From contig DKUU01000012.1 of the NCBI GenBank assembly GCA_002490835.1, forward strand, positions 62,492-126,491: 64,000 nt of DNA. Direction: 5' to 3'. This document shows, piece by piece, positions 43,026 through 50,813 of the stretch. A model generated the notes under the pieces. The model searched no databases. It saw only the letters and a list, made by a program, of their open reading frames with translations, and was not told where the DNA came from. Within the stretch, counting starts at the first letter, position 1. The number at the start of each line of letters is the position of its first letter. The position numbers and the translations under genes are program-made. The stretch is from Lachnospiraceae bacterium UBA7196. Its GTDB lineage: Bacteria > Bacillota > Clostridia > Lachnospirales > Lachnospiraceae.

Positions 43026-43817
43026 TCAGAAGTCGTCGGGTAATCGTATGGTAGGGTTCGCTAATGTAACTCGCTTCCTCTGCCTGTAGACCACTTCCTG
43101 TAAACCAACATCTTCTACCAGCTGTTTCGCGCTCCTATCATCGGCGCCGATATCCTCCACAATATGCGCGTCCGACCCGATGGTGACATATTTCCCGCCG
43201 TTTTCCCGATAAATCTCTAACAATTCTTTTCCCGGCATGGTCTGTTCATGCCCCTTGCGCAGAGAAGAAGTATTGATTTCAAGAACAATTTCCTTTTCCA
43301 GCAGCGTCGAAAAGATCTCCTTTATCACAGCTTCCGTATAATAGATCTCGCCATAATAGCGCTTCGGAAAATCAATATGCCCCAGTACATCAAAGCCGCC
43401 CGCCTGAACGGTCTTTAATACTTCCTGCCAGTACATCGTATAAAATTCTTTAGCAGAATATTTCTCTCTCACCTGTTGACACGGGAATAGTTCACCAATC
43501 CAGTGAATGCTTCCGATGATAAGGTCATAGGGGTAATTCGACAGCTCCGCCAACCGCTCCTGATACAGATGCGGTTCCCCAAACTCAAAGCCCGCCAACA
43601 CTTCCACGCTGTCGTCCGCCTTATTTTTGACTGCCCGGAACCGCTCCCAAAAGGCTTCTGCATCATAATAGCCGTATCCGTAATCATCCGGATTCATATC
43701 TACATGATCCGTAAAGCAGATTGTCTCGATTCCCTTCTTTTTTGCTTCCAGAATATAATCTTCCATCTTCGCTTCTGAATCACAGGAAAACGCCGTGTGG
43801 ATGTGCTGGTCTGTCAT
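43026..43817 (-). CDS. hisJ: PHP-domain histidinol-phosphatase (HisJ/HisK type)
   Basis: A 263-residue PHP phosphatase that probably makes histidinol from histidinol phosphate. Metal ligands are visible in DQHIHTAFSCDSEA (about 3-16), CFTDHVDMNP, GFEFGEPH, IIGSIHWIGE, GHIDFPKRY and TIGSDAHIVEDIG. The frame is open to 43940, but the ATG at 43817 starts the conserved domain and has AAAGGA ten bases upstream. No other histidine-pathway gene is present. It follows the methyltransferase gene by 66 bases. Confidence 0.88.
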   Translation of the reverse strand: MTDQHIHTAFSCDSEAKMEDYILEAKKKGIETICFTDHVDMNPDDYGYGYYDAEAFWERFRAVKNKADDSVEVLAGFEFGEPHLYQERLAELSNYPYDLIIGSIHWIGELFPCQQVREKYSAKEFYTMYWQEVLKTVQAGGFDVLGHIDFPKRYYGEIYYTEAVIKEIFSTLLEKEIVLEINTSSLRKGHEQTMPGKELLEIYRENGGKYVTIGSDAHIVEDIGADDRSAKQLVEDVGLQEVVYRQRKRVTLANPTIRLPDDF

Positions 43818-43882
43818 TTTGCTGTTTCCTTTCCCTGAACCAATCCATGATTCTCGAAAAACACGTCTTGCCGCGTTCTTAA

Positions 43883-44611
43883 TTACCCCTTCACCGCCCT
43901 GACCATAAAGTAAAGCTCCGTAATGTCCTCCTTCTGGCATTCCATGTATCCGTCAATCACGAAACCGACAGCAAGCAGCCCGCCCAAATAGGTCTCCATG
44001 GTGTGACCGTACTCGATCCAGTCGGAGTCGTCATGCTCTTTGGAACAATAGGGCATTCTGTGCACCGCTTTATAATAGCCGCCTGTTTCGTCCCCAATAT
44101 AATCACACATATAATTGACAGGATTCGGTGCCATCATCAGAAAAACGCCGCCCTTTTTTAACCCCCGAAAGCTTTCCCGATATGCCGCCGCAGGATCGGG
44201 AAGATACATGAAAGACGGCGGGTTTATGATCAGGTCAAAGCTGCCGTCGTCAAACATCGACAGATCGCACATATTTCCCTTTACCAACTCAATCTGTAAG
44301 TTTTCCCGCTTAGCAATCTCGCGGTCCTTCTCCAACATTTTGCCGGAAAGATCAACAACGGTCACATCCGCCCCGGCACAGGCAAGCAGCGGTGCCTGCA
44401 AGCCGCCCGCGCCCGCCAGACAGAGGACCTTTTTGCCTTTGACATCCCCCAGCCACTCCATTGGCACCTCTCTGTCAAAAAACATCAGCCGCAGCTTGCC
44501 TTCCCGCGCATCCTGAAGATCCCTTTGGGCTGCAGACGCCGTCCAATCCGCGCTGTTTTCCACCAGCTGATCAATATTTTTTTCTATCTGTGCAAAAACA
44601 TCTTCTTTCAT
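43883..44611 (-). CDS. Class I SAM-dependent methyltransferase
   Basis: A 242-residue methyltransferase with the standard fold. Motif I is VLCLAGAGGLQAPLLACAG (about 69-87), the acidic residue after strand 2 is in VTVVDLSGKMLE, and FDLIINPPSFMYLPDP is the motif IV region, where NPP can suggest an N-methyltransferase, though the type I context VINPPS is also seen in small-molecule enzymes. The substrate is unknown. AAGGTATG-like sequence precedes the ATG. Confidence 0.85.
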   Translation of the reverse strand: MKEDVFAQIEKNIDQLVENSADWTASAAQRDLQDAREGKLRLMFFDREVPMEWLGDVKGKKVLCLAGAGGLQAPLLACAGADVTVVDLSGKMLEKDREIAKRENLQIELVKGNMCDLSMFDDGSFDLIINPPSFMYLPDPAAAYRESFRGLKKGGVFLMMAPNPVNYMCDYIGDETGGYYKAVHRMPYCSKEHDDSDWIEYGHTMETYLGGLLAVGFVIDGYMECQKEDITELYFMVRAVKG

Positions 44612-44663
44612 ACCTTTTTCCTCTCTCTTCCTATATACTTATTTAACCGCCCGGATCTGATAC

Positions 44664-45338
44664 TTAATTCAATAAAGCCAACAGTTCCGTTAAATCCGCA
44701 ATGCCTTCTTTCCGCTTTTCATTCCGATCCATCAAAATAAACTGACAGTCAACGCGAAGCGCCGTTTCCCTGTCCTTCTCCTCATCGCCGACAAAGAGTA
44801 ATTCCGTGACTGGTGTGGTAAATTTTTCAGAGATCATTTGCAGTCCCCTGCCATTCGGTTTTCGATATCCCGATACGGATGAGGAAACATAATAATCAAA
44901 ATATTCCAATAATCCTGAGATATCCCGTTTGAACAATTCGTCTGGCATGGCGCTCGGCAGATCCGTCAAAGCCGCGATCACCCAGCCTTTTTCTCTAAGT
45001 TCTTGCAAAACAGGAATGGTCTCAGGATAGATTTTCGCCTGTAACTTAAGTCCGCTCCAAAAGGCTTCGATACAGCTCTGGATTGGGACATCCAAATGCC
45101 ACGCTTCCAAAACTTTTGTGAAAACAGATTCTGCGGAATACTCGGTCTCACGATAATGAATCCTCGGATTTAAGTCTTTCAGCATTTCTATCGATGCTTC
45201 AACAGTTTCCTGCGGGACAAAACACCGAAACTTCTCAAGGATTGCCGCAAAACCTTGGGGATAATAATCCGCCCATGAATGAGGCATTCCCACATACTGC
45301 ATCAACGTGCCGCCCAGATCAAAAACAATCACCTTCAC
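44664..45338 (-). CDS. HAD-superfamily hydrolase
   Basis: A HAD-type phosphatase of about 225 residues. Motif I is FDLGGTL, where the nucleophile Asp is present but the usual second Asp is a Gly, as in some subfamilies. Motif II is AALTDLPSA, the motif III lysine is in SGYRKPNGRG, and motif IV is FVGDEEKDRETA. The cap domain lies between about 20 and 95. The frame is open to an ATG at 45380, but the GTG at 45338 begins the conserved core and GGGAG lies 12 bases before it; the start is uncertain. Substrate unknown. Confidence 0.82.
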   Translation of the reverse strand: MKVIVFDLGGTLMQYVGMPHSWADYYPQGFAAILEKFRCFVPQETVEASIEMLKDLNPRIHYRETEYSAESVFTKVLEAWHLDVPIQSCIEAFWSGLKLQAKIYPETIPVLQELREKGWVIAALTDLPSAMPDELFKRDISGLLEYFDYYVSSSVSGYRKPNGRGLQMISEKFTTPVTELLFVGDEEKDRETALRVDCQFILMDRNEKRKEGIADLTELLALLN

Positions 45339-45442
45339 CCTGATTTTGTATCTCCCAATTATACTTATCAAATCCGCCACACTTGCATACCAGCACCATC
45401 ACATTTATTTGGACGTGTTTGAAATCTAAATATTATGGTTAT

Positions 45443-45472
45443 TTTAATTCCCCCGAATTCGGGGGAATTAAA
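45443..45472. terminator. Perfect 30-bp palindrome after the KilA-N pseudogene
   Basis: TTTAATTCCCCC-GAATTC-GGGGGAATTAAA is a perfect palindrome directly after the minus-strand stop at 45473. It would form a strong hairpin but has no T run on that strand, so it may protect a 3' end or bind a protein instead of terminating. Confidence 0.55.
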
Positions 45473-46177
45473 TCACTTCAAAATTTTTGTAGTCTGTTCT
45501 TCCAAAATTGACATCTGATGTATTGCAATTTTATTGAGTTTTATTAATCGCTCTTTCTGGCTCAGTCCATCTTCAATCAGCACTGCATTAATATTTTCCA
45601 TATTTGACAGACATATCAATTCATTTATACTCGCATAATCCCTGATATTGCCATTTTTATCCGGGTTCTTATCCCGCCATTGTTTAGCTGTCATACCAAA
45701 TAACGCCATATTCAGCACATCAGCTTCTGATGCGTAAATAACAGAGGTTTGCTGTGGTGTAAGTTCCGGCGGAATAAGATTAACCTTAATGGAATCTGTA
45801 TGTATCCGGTAGTTAATTTTTGCCAATTCTCTCTTGGCGCTCCATCCAAGTAAAGCTTGTTCTTCCTTCTTTAACCGCTCAAATTCCTTAATAAGGTATA
45901 ATTTGAATTGCGGAGATACCCATTGTTTTACCGACATAATAAAACGGTTTAATCCTGCTTCCAACATAATTTCTTCATAGGCAGCAGCATTGAAATCAGC
46001 ATTATACATTTCTTCCCATATTCCAAGAAATTCTATTGTATTCTTATTGCGCAGCCATTTTTCTATCAGGGCAGGTCCATTATCGATTTACCTTACCATA
46101 TCCGTTAAAGAGATATAATCATCTTCTTCAATCTGTAAGACTTGTATTTCTGTTCCGTCAACATTTAGTTTACCCAT
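45473..46177 (-). pseudogene. KilA-N domain protein gene, broken by a stop codon and an internal deletion
   Basis: The intact part (178 residues from 46009) is the C-terminal portion of a KilA-N phage-type protein: WVSPQFKLYLIKEFERLKKEE, LGWSAKRELAKINYRIHTD, FGMTAKQWRDKNPDKNGNI, LICLSNMENINAVLIEDGL. The same frame continues upstream to an ATG at 46177 and encodes the expected N terminus (DDYISLTDMVR), then a TAA at 46088-46090, then WLRNKNTIEFLGIWEE. One base change in a Tyr codon explains the stop. Compared with relatives, about 33 residues around the KilA-N core are also missing between SVKQW and VSPQF. Such proteins come from phages and mobile DNA, so this is a decayed foreign gene. Confidence 0.8.
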
Positions 46178-46389
46178 AAGGAAATTTCCTTTCATTTTAT
46201 AAAGAGCCGCGCCTTATTATATCATGCCCTGCCCCTTTTCTCAATCGTGACATACATCCGCCTCTCCTGTCCCTCTCACTTTTACCCAAAATATCAAACC
46301 CACCGCGCAGGGTCGTGTTACAATAAGCTTAGATTCAGCAGTGCATCTATATTGCCGCGAAACCGCAGAAAGGGGGAAATCGAAAACGT

Positions 46390-47184
46390 ATGAAAAATAT
46401 TGAGCTTCTCATGGCCGCTCTATCCTATATCGAGCAGCATTTAAGTGACGAGATCAAAACAGAGGACATTGCCGGCAACTGTTTTTGTTCGAAATCCACC
46501 CTCGAAAAACTGTTTCGCAAGGCGCAGCATATTTCCGTACATGATTATATCGTCCGCAGAAGAATGATGCTGGCGGCAAAGAAAATATCGCTAAATCCCC
46601 AAACACCCATTCTGGACATTGCAATCGAGTACGGCTACAGCACGCATGAATCCTTCGCGCGCGCATTTGAACAAGTCTGGAACTGTAAACCATCCGAATT
46701 TCGGCAAACGAGATTCACGGAACTGTTTCCCCGGCGAAACGCGCCGCGGGAGGAAGGAGAAGATATGATACCGAGAACATCTGTAGATATCAGCGAATTA
46801 TATGATTTATTTCAGGAAAGAAGGGACTGCTATTTTGTTACCAGCGATATCAAGCATCTGATTCCGATCAATGAAATTTCCCACAAAGCGGGTGATCTGG
46901 CGATTTTGGAGCAGATGAGGCGTATGACGGCATCCGCCGGAGAAGACGATATCGTATTCCGCATCGGCGGCGACGAGTTTTGTATGCTGACTGCCAGCAG
47001 CGAGGCGGCTTATGCGGAAGAAATCGCCGAAAAGATCCGCGGCATGAATCAACAGACCTTTTCCTATGAGGACCGGGAAATCCCCCTCTCGCTTCACGTG
47101 AATACCGTGAGTCTGCAAAACTGCCGCCATATCGAGGAAGTCTTTTCTGGCCTGCACAGTGCGATCAGCGAAAATAAAGAATAA
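46390..47184 (+). CDS. AraC-type HTH protein with a C-terminal GGDEF-like domain
   Basis: A 264-residue protein with an unusual order. Residues 8-106 are an AraC helix-turn-helix pair (LEKLFRKAQHISVHDYIVRRR and YGYSTHESFARAFEQVWNC). The second half (about 145-262) matches a compact GGDEF diguanylate cyclase domain: SDIKHLIPINEISHKAGD in the DxxxFKxxND region and RIGGDEFCML with an intact GGDEF at 193-197. It is shorter than a typical cyclase, and several nucleotide-site residues differ, so it may bind rather than make c-di-GMP. GGGGG precedes the ATG. It is convergent with the M18 aminopeptidase gene. Confidence 0.85.
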   Translation: MKNIELLMAALSYIEQHLSDEIKTEDIAGNCFCSKSTLEKLFRKAQHISVHDYIVRRRMMLAAKKISLNPQTPILDIAIEYGYSTHESFARAFEQVWNCKPSEFRQTRFTELFPRRNAPREEGEDMIPRTSVDISELYDLFQERRDCYFVTSDIKHLIPINEISHKAGDLAILEQMRRMTASAGEDDIVFRIGGDEFCMLTASSEAAYAEEIAEKIRGMNQQTFSYEDREIPLSLHVNTVSLQNCRHIEEVFSGLHSAISENKE

Positions 47185-47229
47185 AACAGCTTTTCTCCAA
47201 AATCTTACCAATCTACAGCCGTAAATTCC

Positions 47230-47262
47230 CTGAGGACCTTTCTATTCATAGAAGGTCCTCAG
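47230..47262 (-). terminator. Terminator-like hairpin around the M18 stop codon
   Basis: CTGAGGACCTT (47230-47240) pairs exactly with AAGGTCCTCAG (47252-47262). The stop codon of the aminopeptidase gene lies in the loop. T run weak on the minus strand; it may serve both convergent genes. Confidence 0.55.
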
Positions 47263-48510
47263 CGCTTCTATCAAATCATCAAAATCCTTCGCCCCCGCCG
47301 TCTCCAACGCCGAGTGCATGGCAAGCTGCGGCAAGCCGATATCCACCGTATTGACCGACACCTGCGACATCGCGATATTGCCAAGCGTTGACCCGCCTAT
47401 GATATCCGCACGGTTGGCATAGGACTGAAAAGGCACCCCTGCTCTATTGCAGAGATCTTTCATCGCAGCCGCTGAATAAGCATCCGTGGCATATTTCTGG
47501 CTTCCGTGGTACTTGATCACGATACCGCCGTTTAATACAGGTCTGTTGGTCTCGTCGGCCTTACCCGGATTGTTTGGATGGAGCGCATGAGCGTTATCCG
47601 CAGAGATCAGGAAACTGTCAGCCAGCAGACATCTGTACTCTTCCCCGTCGATGCCAAGCGCACCGCTGATTCGTTCCAGCACATCCCGCAAAAAAGTCGA
47701 GGCCGCGCCCTGCTTCGTGCCGCTGCCCACTTCTTCATTATCGAACACCGCACACAGGTTTACATAATTCTTAGACACCCTGTCTTCCAACGCCGTCATC
47801 CCCGCATACGCACATTCGAGGTCGTCAAGTCTCGGTCCGGCAATAAAGGCATCGTCCATGCCGATCAGACGGCATTTGTCCCTGTTATACAAGTACAGAT
47901 CGCTGCCCAGAATCTCCTTTTCCTTTACGCCTGCCTCTTTGGCAATCTGCTTCATGAAGCTCCCTTTATCAGACGTCAAACCGATGATGGGCTGCATATC
48001 CGTCTGTGGATTATATTCGACCCCCTTATTCATATCCCGGTTCATATGAATCGCCAGATTGGGAATGATGGCTGTGTCCCGATCCAGATTGACCAGACAG
48101 CTGCGCAGATCCTCTCCGGCTTTGACTATGATCCTGCCCGCAATGGAAAGCGGCCTGTCCAACCACGTAGAAAGAATCATCCCGCCGTACTTTTCCACAT
48201 TCAGCTTAAGATAATGATCATTCACCGCGATCTCCGGCGACTCCTTGATCTTAAAACAGGGAGAATCGCTGTGTGCCGCCGCCATATGGAAGCCCGACGG
48301 CTTCTCCCTCGGTATCGTAAAGGCGATCAGAGAGGAACCGTTTCGGTTTACATAATACTTCTCTCCTGTTTCCAGCTTCCAGCGTTCCCTCTCCGACAAT
48401 TTCAAAAAGCCCCGCGCATCCAGCAGTTTCTCCAGATTTGCCACTGCATGAAAGCTGGTAGGACTTCCGTCGATAAAAGTAAATAAATTTTGCAGACTGT
48501 TCTTTTTCAT
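47242..48510 (-). CDS. apeB: M18 family aminopeptidase
   Basis: A 422-residue aspartyl aminopeptidase-type zinc peptidase. Metal ligands and catalytic residues are visible in AAHSDSPCFKI (His, Asp, about 78-88), AGPRLDDLECA (Asp), FDNEEVGSGT (Glu pair) and ISADNAHALHPN (Asp); the last His is in the C-terminal part, MAMHSALET. It removes N-terminal acidic residues in the cytoplasm. It has no signal peptide. The CPBP-like gene precedes it by 24 bases on the same strand. Confidence 0.92.
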   Translation of the reverse strand: MKKNSLQNLFTFIDGSPTSFHAVANLEKLLDARGFLKLSERERWKLETGEKYYVNRNGSSLIAFTIPREKPSGFHMAAAHSDSPCFKIKESPEIAVNDHYLKLNVEKYGGMILSTWLDRPLSIAGRIIVKAGEDLRSCLVNLDRDTAIIPNLAIHMNRDMNKGVEYNPQTDMQPIIGLTSDKGSFMKQIAKEAGVKEKEILGSDLYLYNRDKCRLIGMDDAFIAGPRLDDLECAYAGMTALEDRVSKNYVNLCAVFDNEEVGSGTKQGAASTFLRDVLERISGALGIDGEEYRCLLADSFLISADNAHALHPNNPGKADETNRPVLNGGIVIKYHGSQKYATDAYSAAAMKDLCNRAGVPFQSYANRADIIGGSTLGNIAMSQVSVNTVDIGLPQLAMHSALETAGAKDFDDLIEALRTFYE

Positions 48511-48533
48511 ATCTCTCTATTCTTTCCTTGTTT

Positions 48534-49184
48534 TTAGAAAACAAACATGATCCATAAAATCGGATAGGTTTTCCGAATATCCCTGTTCGTCAAAAGATAC
48601 ACGCTTCCAAAAGCCAGACCGGAGAGCATGGTCACGATCCCCGTTATGATATCTTTGGTGAAAAAATGTCCGATGCCCCAAGTGATCGCCACAATGATGC
48701 CGCCATAAGGGATATTTTGTTTGTGAAACCACTTCTCAAAGGCGATTTGTCCAAATACCAGAATCAGCGTGACCAAAATCGTCTCAAAAATATAATAGAT
48801 GTACTGAAAAACGAATTTCACGGGACCGTTTGCGTAAAATTCCTTCATTACCTTACTGCCGTCCCAGTCAAAATAGGAAATACATAAAAATCCAATGATA
48901 AACAAAAGAATAAGCAGCCATTGCCAGACTGCCATTTTCGTCCCTTTTTGAAAGATGTCAAACCCATACTTTTTCTTTGCGAATCGAACGATACCAAAGC
49001 TTGCGGCGCCCCATAAGATACACGTCATCACCCAATGTAAAATTGCCTGCAAATCTGTCCATTCTTTCATGGAAGCCCCATATAAAACCGGCTCGATTCC
49101 AAAAGCCAGCGCGATCTCCAACCCAATACTCGCAAAAGCCGCCAGCGCCAACAAAAAATAACCCATCCCCGATTCCTTTTTCAT
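48534..49184 (-). CDS. CPBP-like intramembrane protein, degenerate active site
   Basis: A 216-residue membrane protein with about six hydrophobic segments. The region IAFEKWFHKQNIPYGG followed by ITWGIGHF and LSGLAFGSVYLLTNRD has the spacing of the CPBP (Abi) intramembrane protease family. However, the usual EExxxR is here EKWFH, and the last His-Asn motif is absent (IMWIMFVF-like end), so catalysis is doubtful. It could be a non-catalytic CPBP relative or an unrelated membrane protein. It lies upstream of the M18 gene. Confidence 0.65.
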   Translation of the reverse strand: MKKESGMGYFLLALAAFASIGLEIALAFGIEPVLYGASMKEWTDLQAILHWVMTCILWGAASFGIVRFAKKKYGFDIFQKGTKMAVWQWLLILLFIIGFLCISYFDWDGSKVMKEFYANGPVKFVFQYIYYIFETILVTLILVFGQIAFEKWFHKQNIPYGGIIVAITWGIGHFFTKDIITGIVTMLSGLAFGSVYLLTNRDIRKTYPILWIMFVF

Positions 49185-49237
49185 CCAAACCGCCCCCTCT
49201 CAATCGTTCCTAAACATCCGATTTTTTTCATCCCATT

Positions 49238-49480
49238 TTACAAAACTACCTCTCCCAGATGATACAGTTCATCCGGACATATATCCTGCCCATCAGGCCA
49301 CACAACCGTAAATCCATCTGTTGATACCCGTTTAAAATAATCGAATGACCGCAGTTGTCCATACCACTCACCTTTTATATAGGGTGCAACATCAAAACGC
49401 TTCTTTTCGTTATTATCAAATACTACCAATATCTGGTAAGCACAAATTGCTTCCACTTGAACTGCGGTTGGTCTTAACAT
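49238..49480 (-). CDS. DUF2442 family protein
   Basis: An 80-residue protein with VVFDNNEKKRFDVAPYIKG and VVWPDGQDICPDELY, the DUF2442 pattern. Many members are encoded beside DUF4160 genes in toxin-antitoxin-like pairs; no such partner is seen here, so it may be an orphan. Function unknown. The region upstream (49481-49795) holds no gene and is largely filled by hairpin repeats. Confidence 0.85.
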   Translation of the reverse strand: MLRPTAVQVEAICAYQILVVFDNNEKKRFDVAPYIKGEWYGQLRSFDYFKRVSTDGFTVVWPDGQDICPDELYHLGEVVL

Positions 49481-49605
49481 ACCAAAGCACCTCCATACCT
49501 AACGTAATGGTTCGATTTTGAAATAGCCGTCTCCATTACACAATAATCCCAAAAAACATAGATAATGCCGGCACTTAAAATACCTCCATCCCATTATTTA
49601 CTGCA

Positions 49606-49818
49606 ACCGAGTTTCACGCGATGGAACTCACGTAGTTAATCCGAGCCTCACGAAGTGATGCTCGCGTAGTTAATTCCGAAGGAATTTACTACTGCTGCAA
49701 GCATTTACTACAGCCGAGTTCGCGAAGCGACACTCGAGCAGTTAATTTCGAAGAAATTTACTGCAGCCGAGTTTCACGCAGTGGAACTCGCGTAGTTAAT
49801 GCCGAAGGCATTTACTAC
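49606..49818. repeat. Tandem array of two-hairpin repeats, overlapping the end of degV
   Basis: About five tandem units, complete and partial: 49606-49640 (hairpin 1 plus a cut hairpin 2), 49640-49692 (complete), 49693-49711 (right half only), 49712-49764 (complete), 49765-49818 (complete). Each full unit has a GAGTT...ACTC-type stem and an AGTTAAT...ATTTACT stem, mostly with GAA loops. Stem bases differ between units but stay paired: AATTCC/GGAATT, AATTTC/GAAATT, AATGCC/GGCATT. The array fills most of the gap between DUF2442 and degV. Confidence 0.85.
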
Positions 49819-50665
49819 AGGCTACTGCCAGCGCCCCCGGTCCGATATGGCACGCCACACTTAAAGAAAGCGGATCCATATGCGCCTCAAACCCCGGGAG
49901 TGCCTCCTCCACCTCACGCTTTAGCTGCTCCGCCGCCTCTCTGTCGTATGTGTAAGCAATCTGCAGATGAATATTGTCCGGTGCTGCGCCGCCAAAACGC
50001 TTTTCCATATCGCTCTTGATCGCGTTTATCATAATACTCTTACCCTGCGAGACCGTCCTCGCCTTTGCGAAGGCGTCCAGCTTTTCTCCCTGAATCTGCA
50101 AAACGGGCTTCAACCGCAGAATCGTCCCCAGCGCGGCCGCCGCAGGCGTGATCCTGCCGCCCTTTTTCAGGTAATAGAGCGTATCCAGCATGATGTAGAT
50201 GCTGGAATTGAACTTATCCTCCTCAAGCGCCGACTTGATCTGCGTCGCATCCATGCCTTGCTCCGCCAGCATCAAAGCATCAAGCGCCGACTGTCTCTGC
50301 GTCACGGAAATACGCTGGTTATTGACCACCTGCACCTTCCCGTCATAGTCCTCTGCCAGCATGAGCGCGCTCTGACAGGAGCCGCTTAGGCCGCTCGACA
50401 TAGGGATATGCACGATCTCATCATGAGTGGAAAGCACCTCGTCCCAGAGCTTCATCACAGACTCAGGGCTGGGCTGGCTGGTGATCACGTTCGCATTCTC
50501 GGAAAGCCGCTTATAAAACTCCTCCTGCGTCAGCGTGATATCCTCATAATAGGTCTCCTCATCGATCATAAAAGGCATCGGCAGCACATAAAGGCCGTAC
50601 TCTTTCGCCTGCGCCTGCGTAATGCCGCTGTTGCTGTCAGTAATAACTGCAATCTTCTTTTCCAT
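49796..50665 (-). CDS. DegV family fatty-acid-binding protein (FakB type)
   Basis: A 289-residue DegV protein, which holds a fatty acid for phosphorylation by FakA. Family marks are AVITDSNSGIT (about 6-16), VITSQPSPESV, IPMSSGLSGSCQSA and HIGPGALAVAC near the end, where His and Gly contact the carboxylate. The ATG at 50665 has AGAGGA upstream; a longer frame to 50740 is unlikely. The last codons, SKCLRH and TAA, are made by the edge of the repeat array. It lies in one run with asp23, fakA and recG. Confidence 0.92.
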   Translation of the reverse strand: MEKKIAVITDSNSGITQAQAKEYGLYVLPMPFMIDEETYYEDITLTQEEFYKRLSENANVITSQPSPESVMKLWDEVLSTHDEIVHIPMSSGLSGSCQSALMLAEDYDGKVQVVNNQRISVTQRQSALDALMLAEQGMDATQIKSALEEDKFNSSIYIMLDTLYYLKKGGRITPAAAALGTILRLKPVLQIQGEKLDAFAKARTVSQGKSIMINAIKSDMEKRFGGAAPDNIHLQIAYTYDREAAEQLKREVEEALPGFEAHMDPLSLSVACHIGPGALAVACSKCLRH

Positions 50666-50718
50666 AATTGTGTCCTCTCTCCAAGGCAGAGAATGCCGCT
50701 CTTTATAGACATTCTCTA

Positions 50719-50804
50719 AAGTGAGATTTAATACTTCCAAGTCAGCTTTTCTGACTTTGCGTCATCGTCCAATGGCGGAACGTCTTTAGAAGTACTTCTC
50801 ACTT
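50719..50804. repeat. Three-stem hairpin element between recG and degV
   Basis: Outer stem AAGTGAGA/TCTCACTT (50719-50726, 50797-50804), then TACTTC/GAAGTA (50732-50737, 50789-50794), enclosing the hairpin AAGTCAG-5-CTGACTT (50739-50757) and about 30 further bases. It starts ten bases after the recG stop. No T run follows. It differs in sequence from the two-hairpin repeats. Confidence 0.65.
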
Positions 50805-50813
50805 AGTTTACCG

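Noticed and set aside
47578..48486. 302-codon plus-strand frame opposite the M18 gene
   Set aside because: A shadow of the aminopeptidase gene with no family resemblance or ribosome binding site.
49606..49818. CRISPR array
   Set aside because: Units follow each other directly without unique spacers, vary in sequence, and no cas gene is present.
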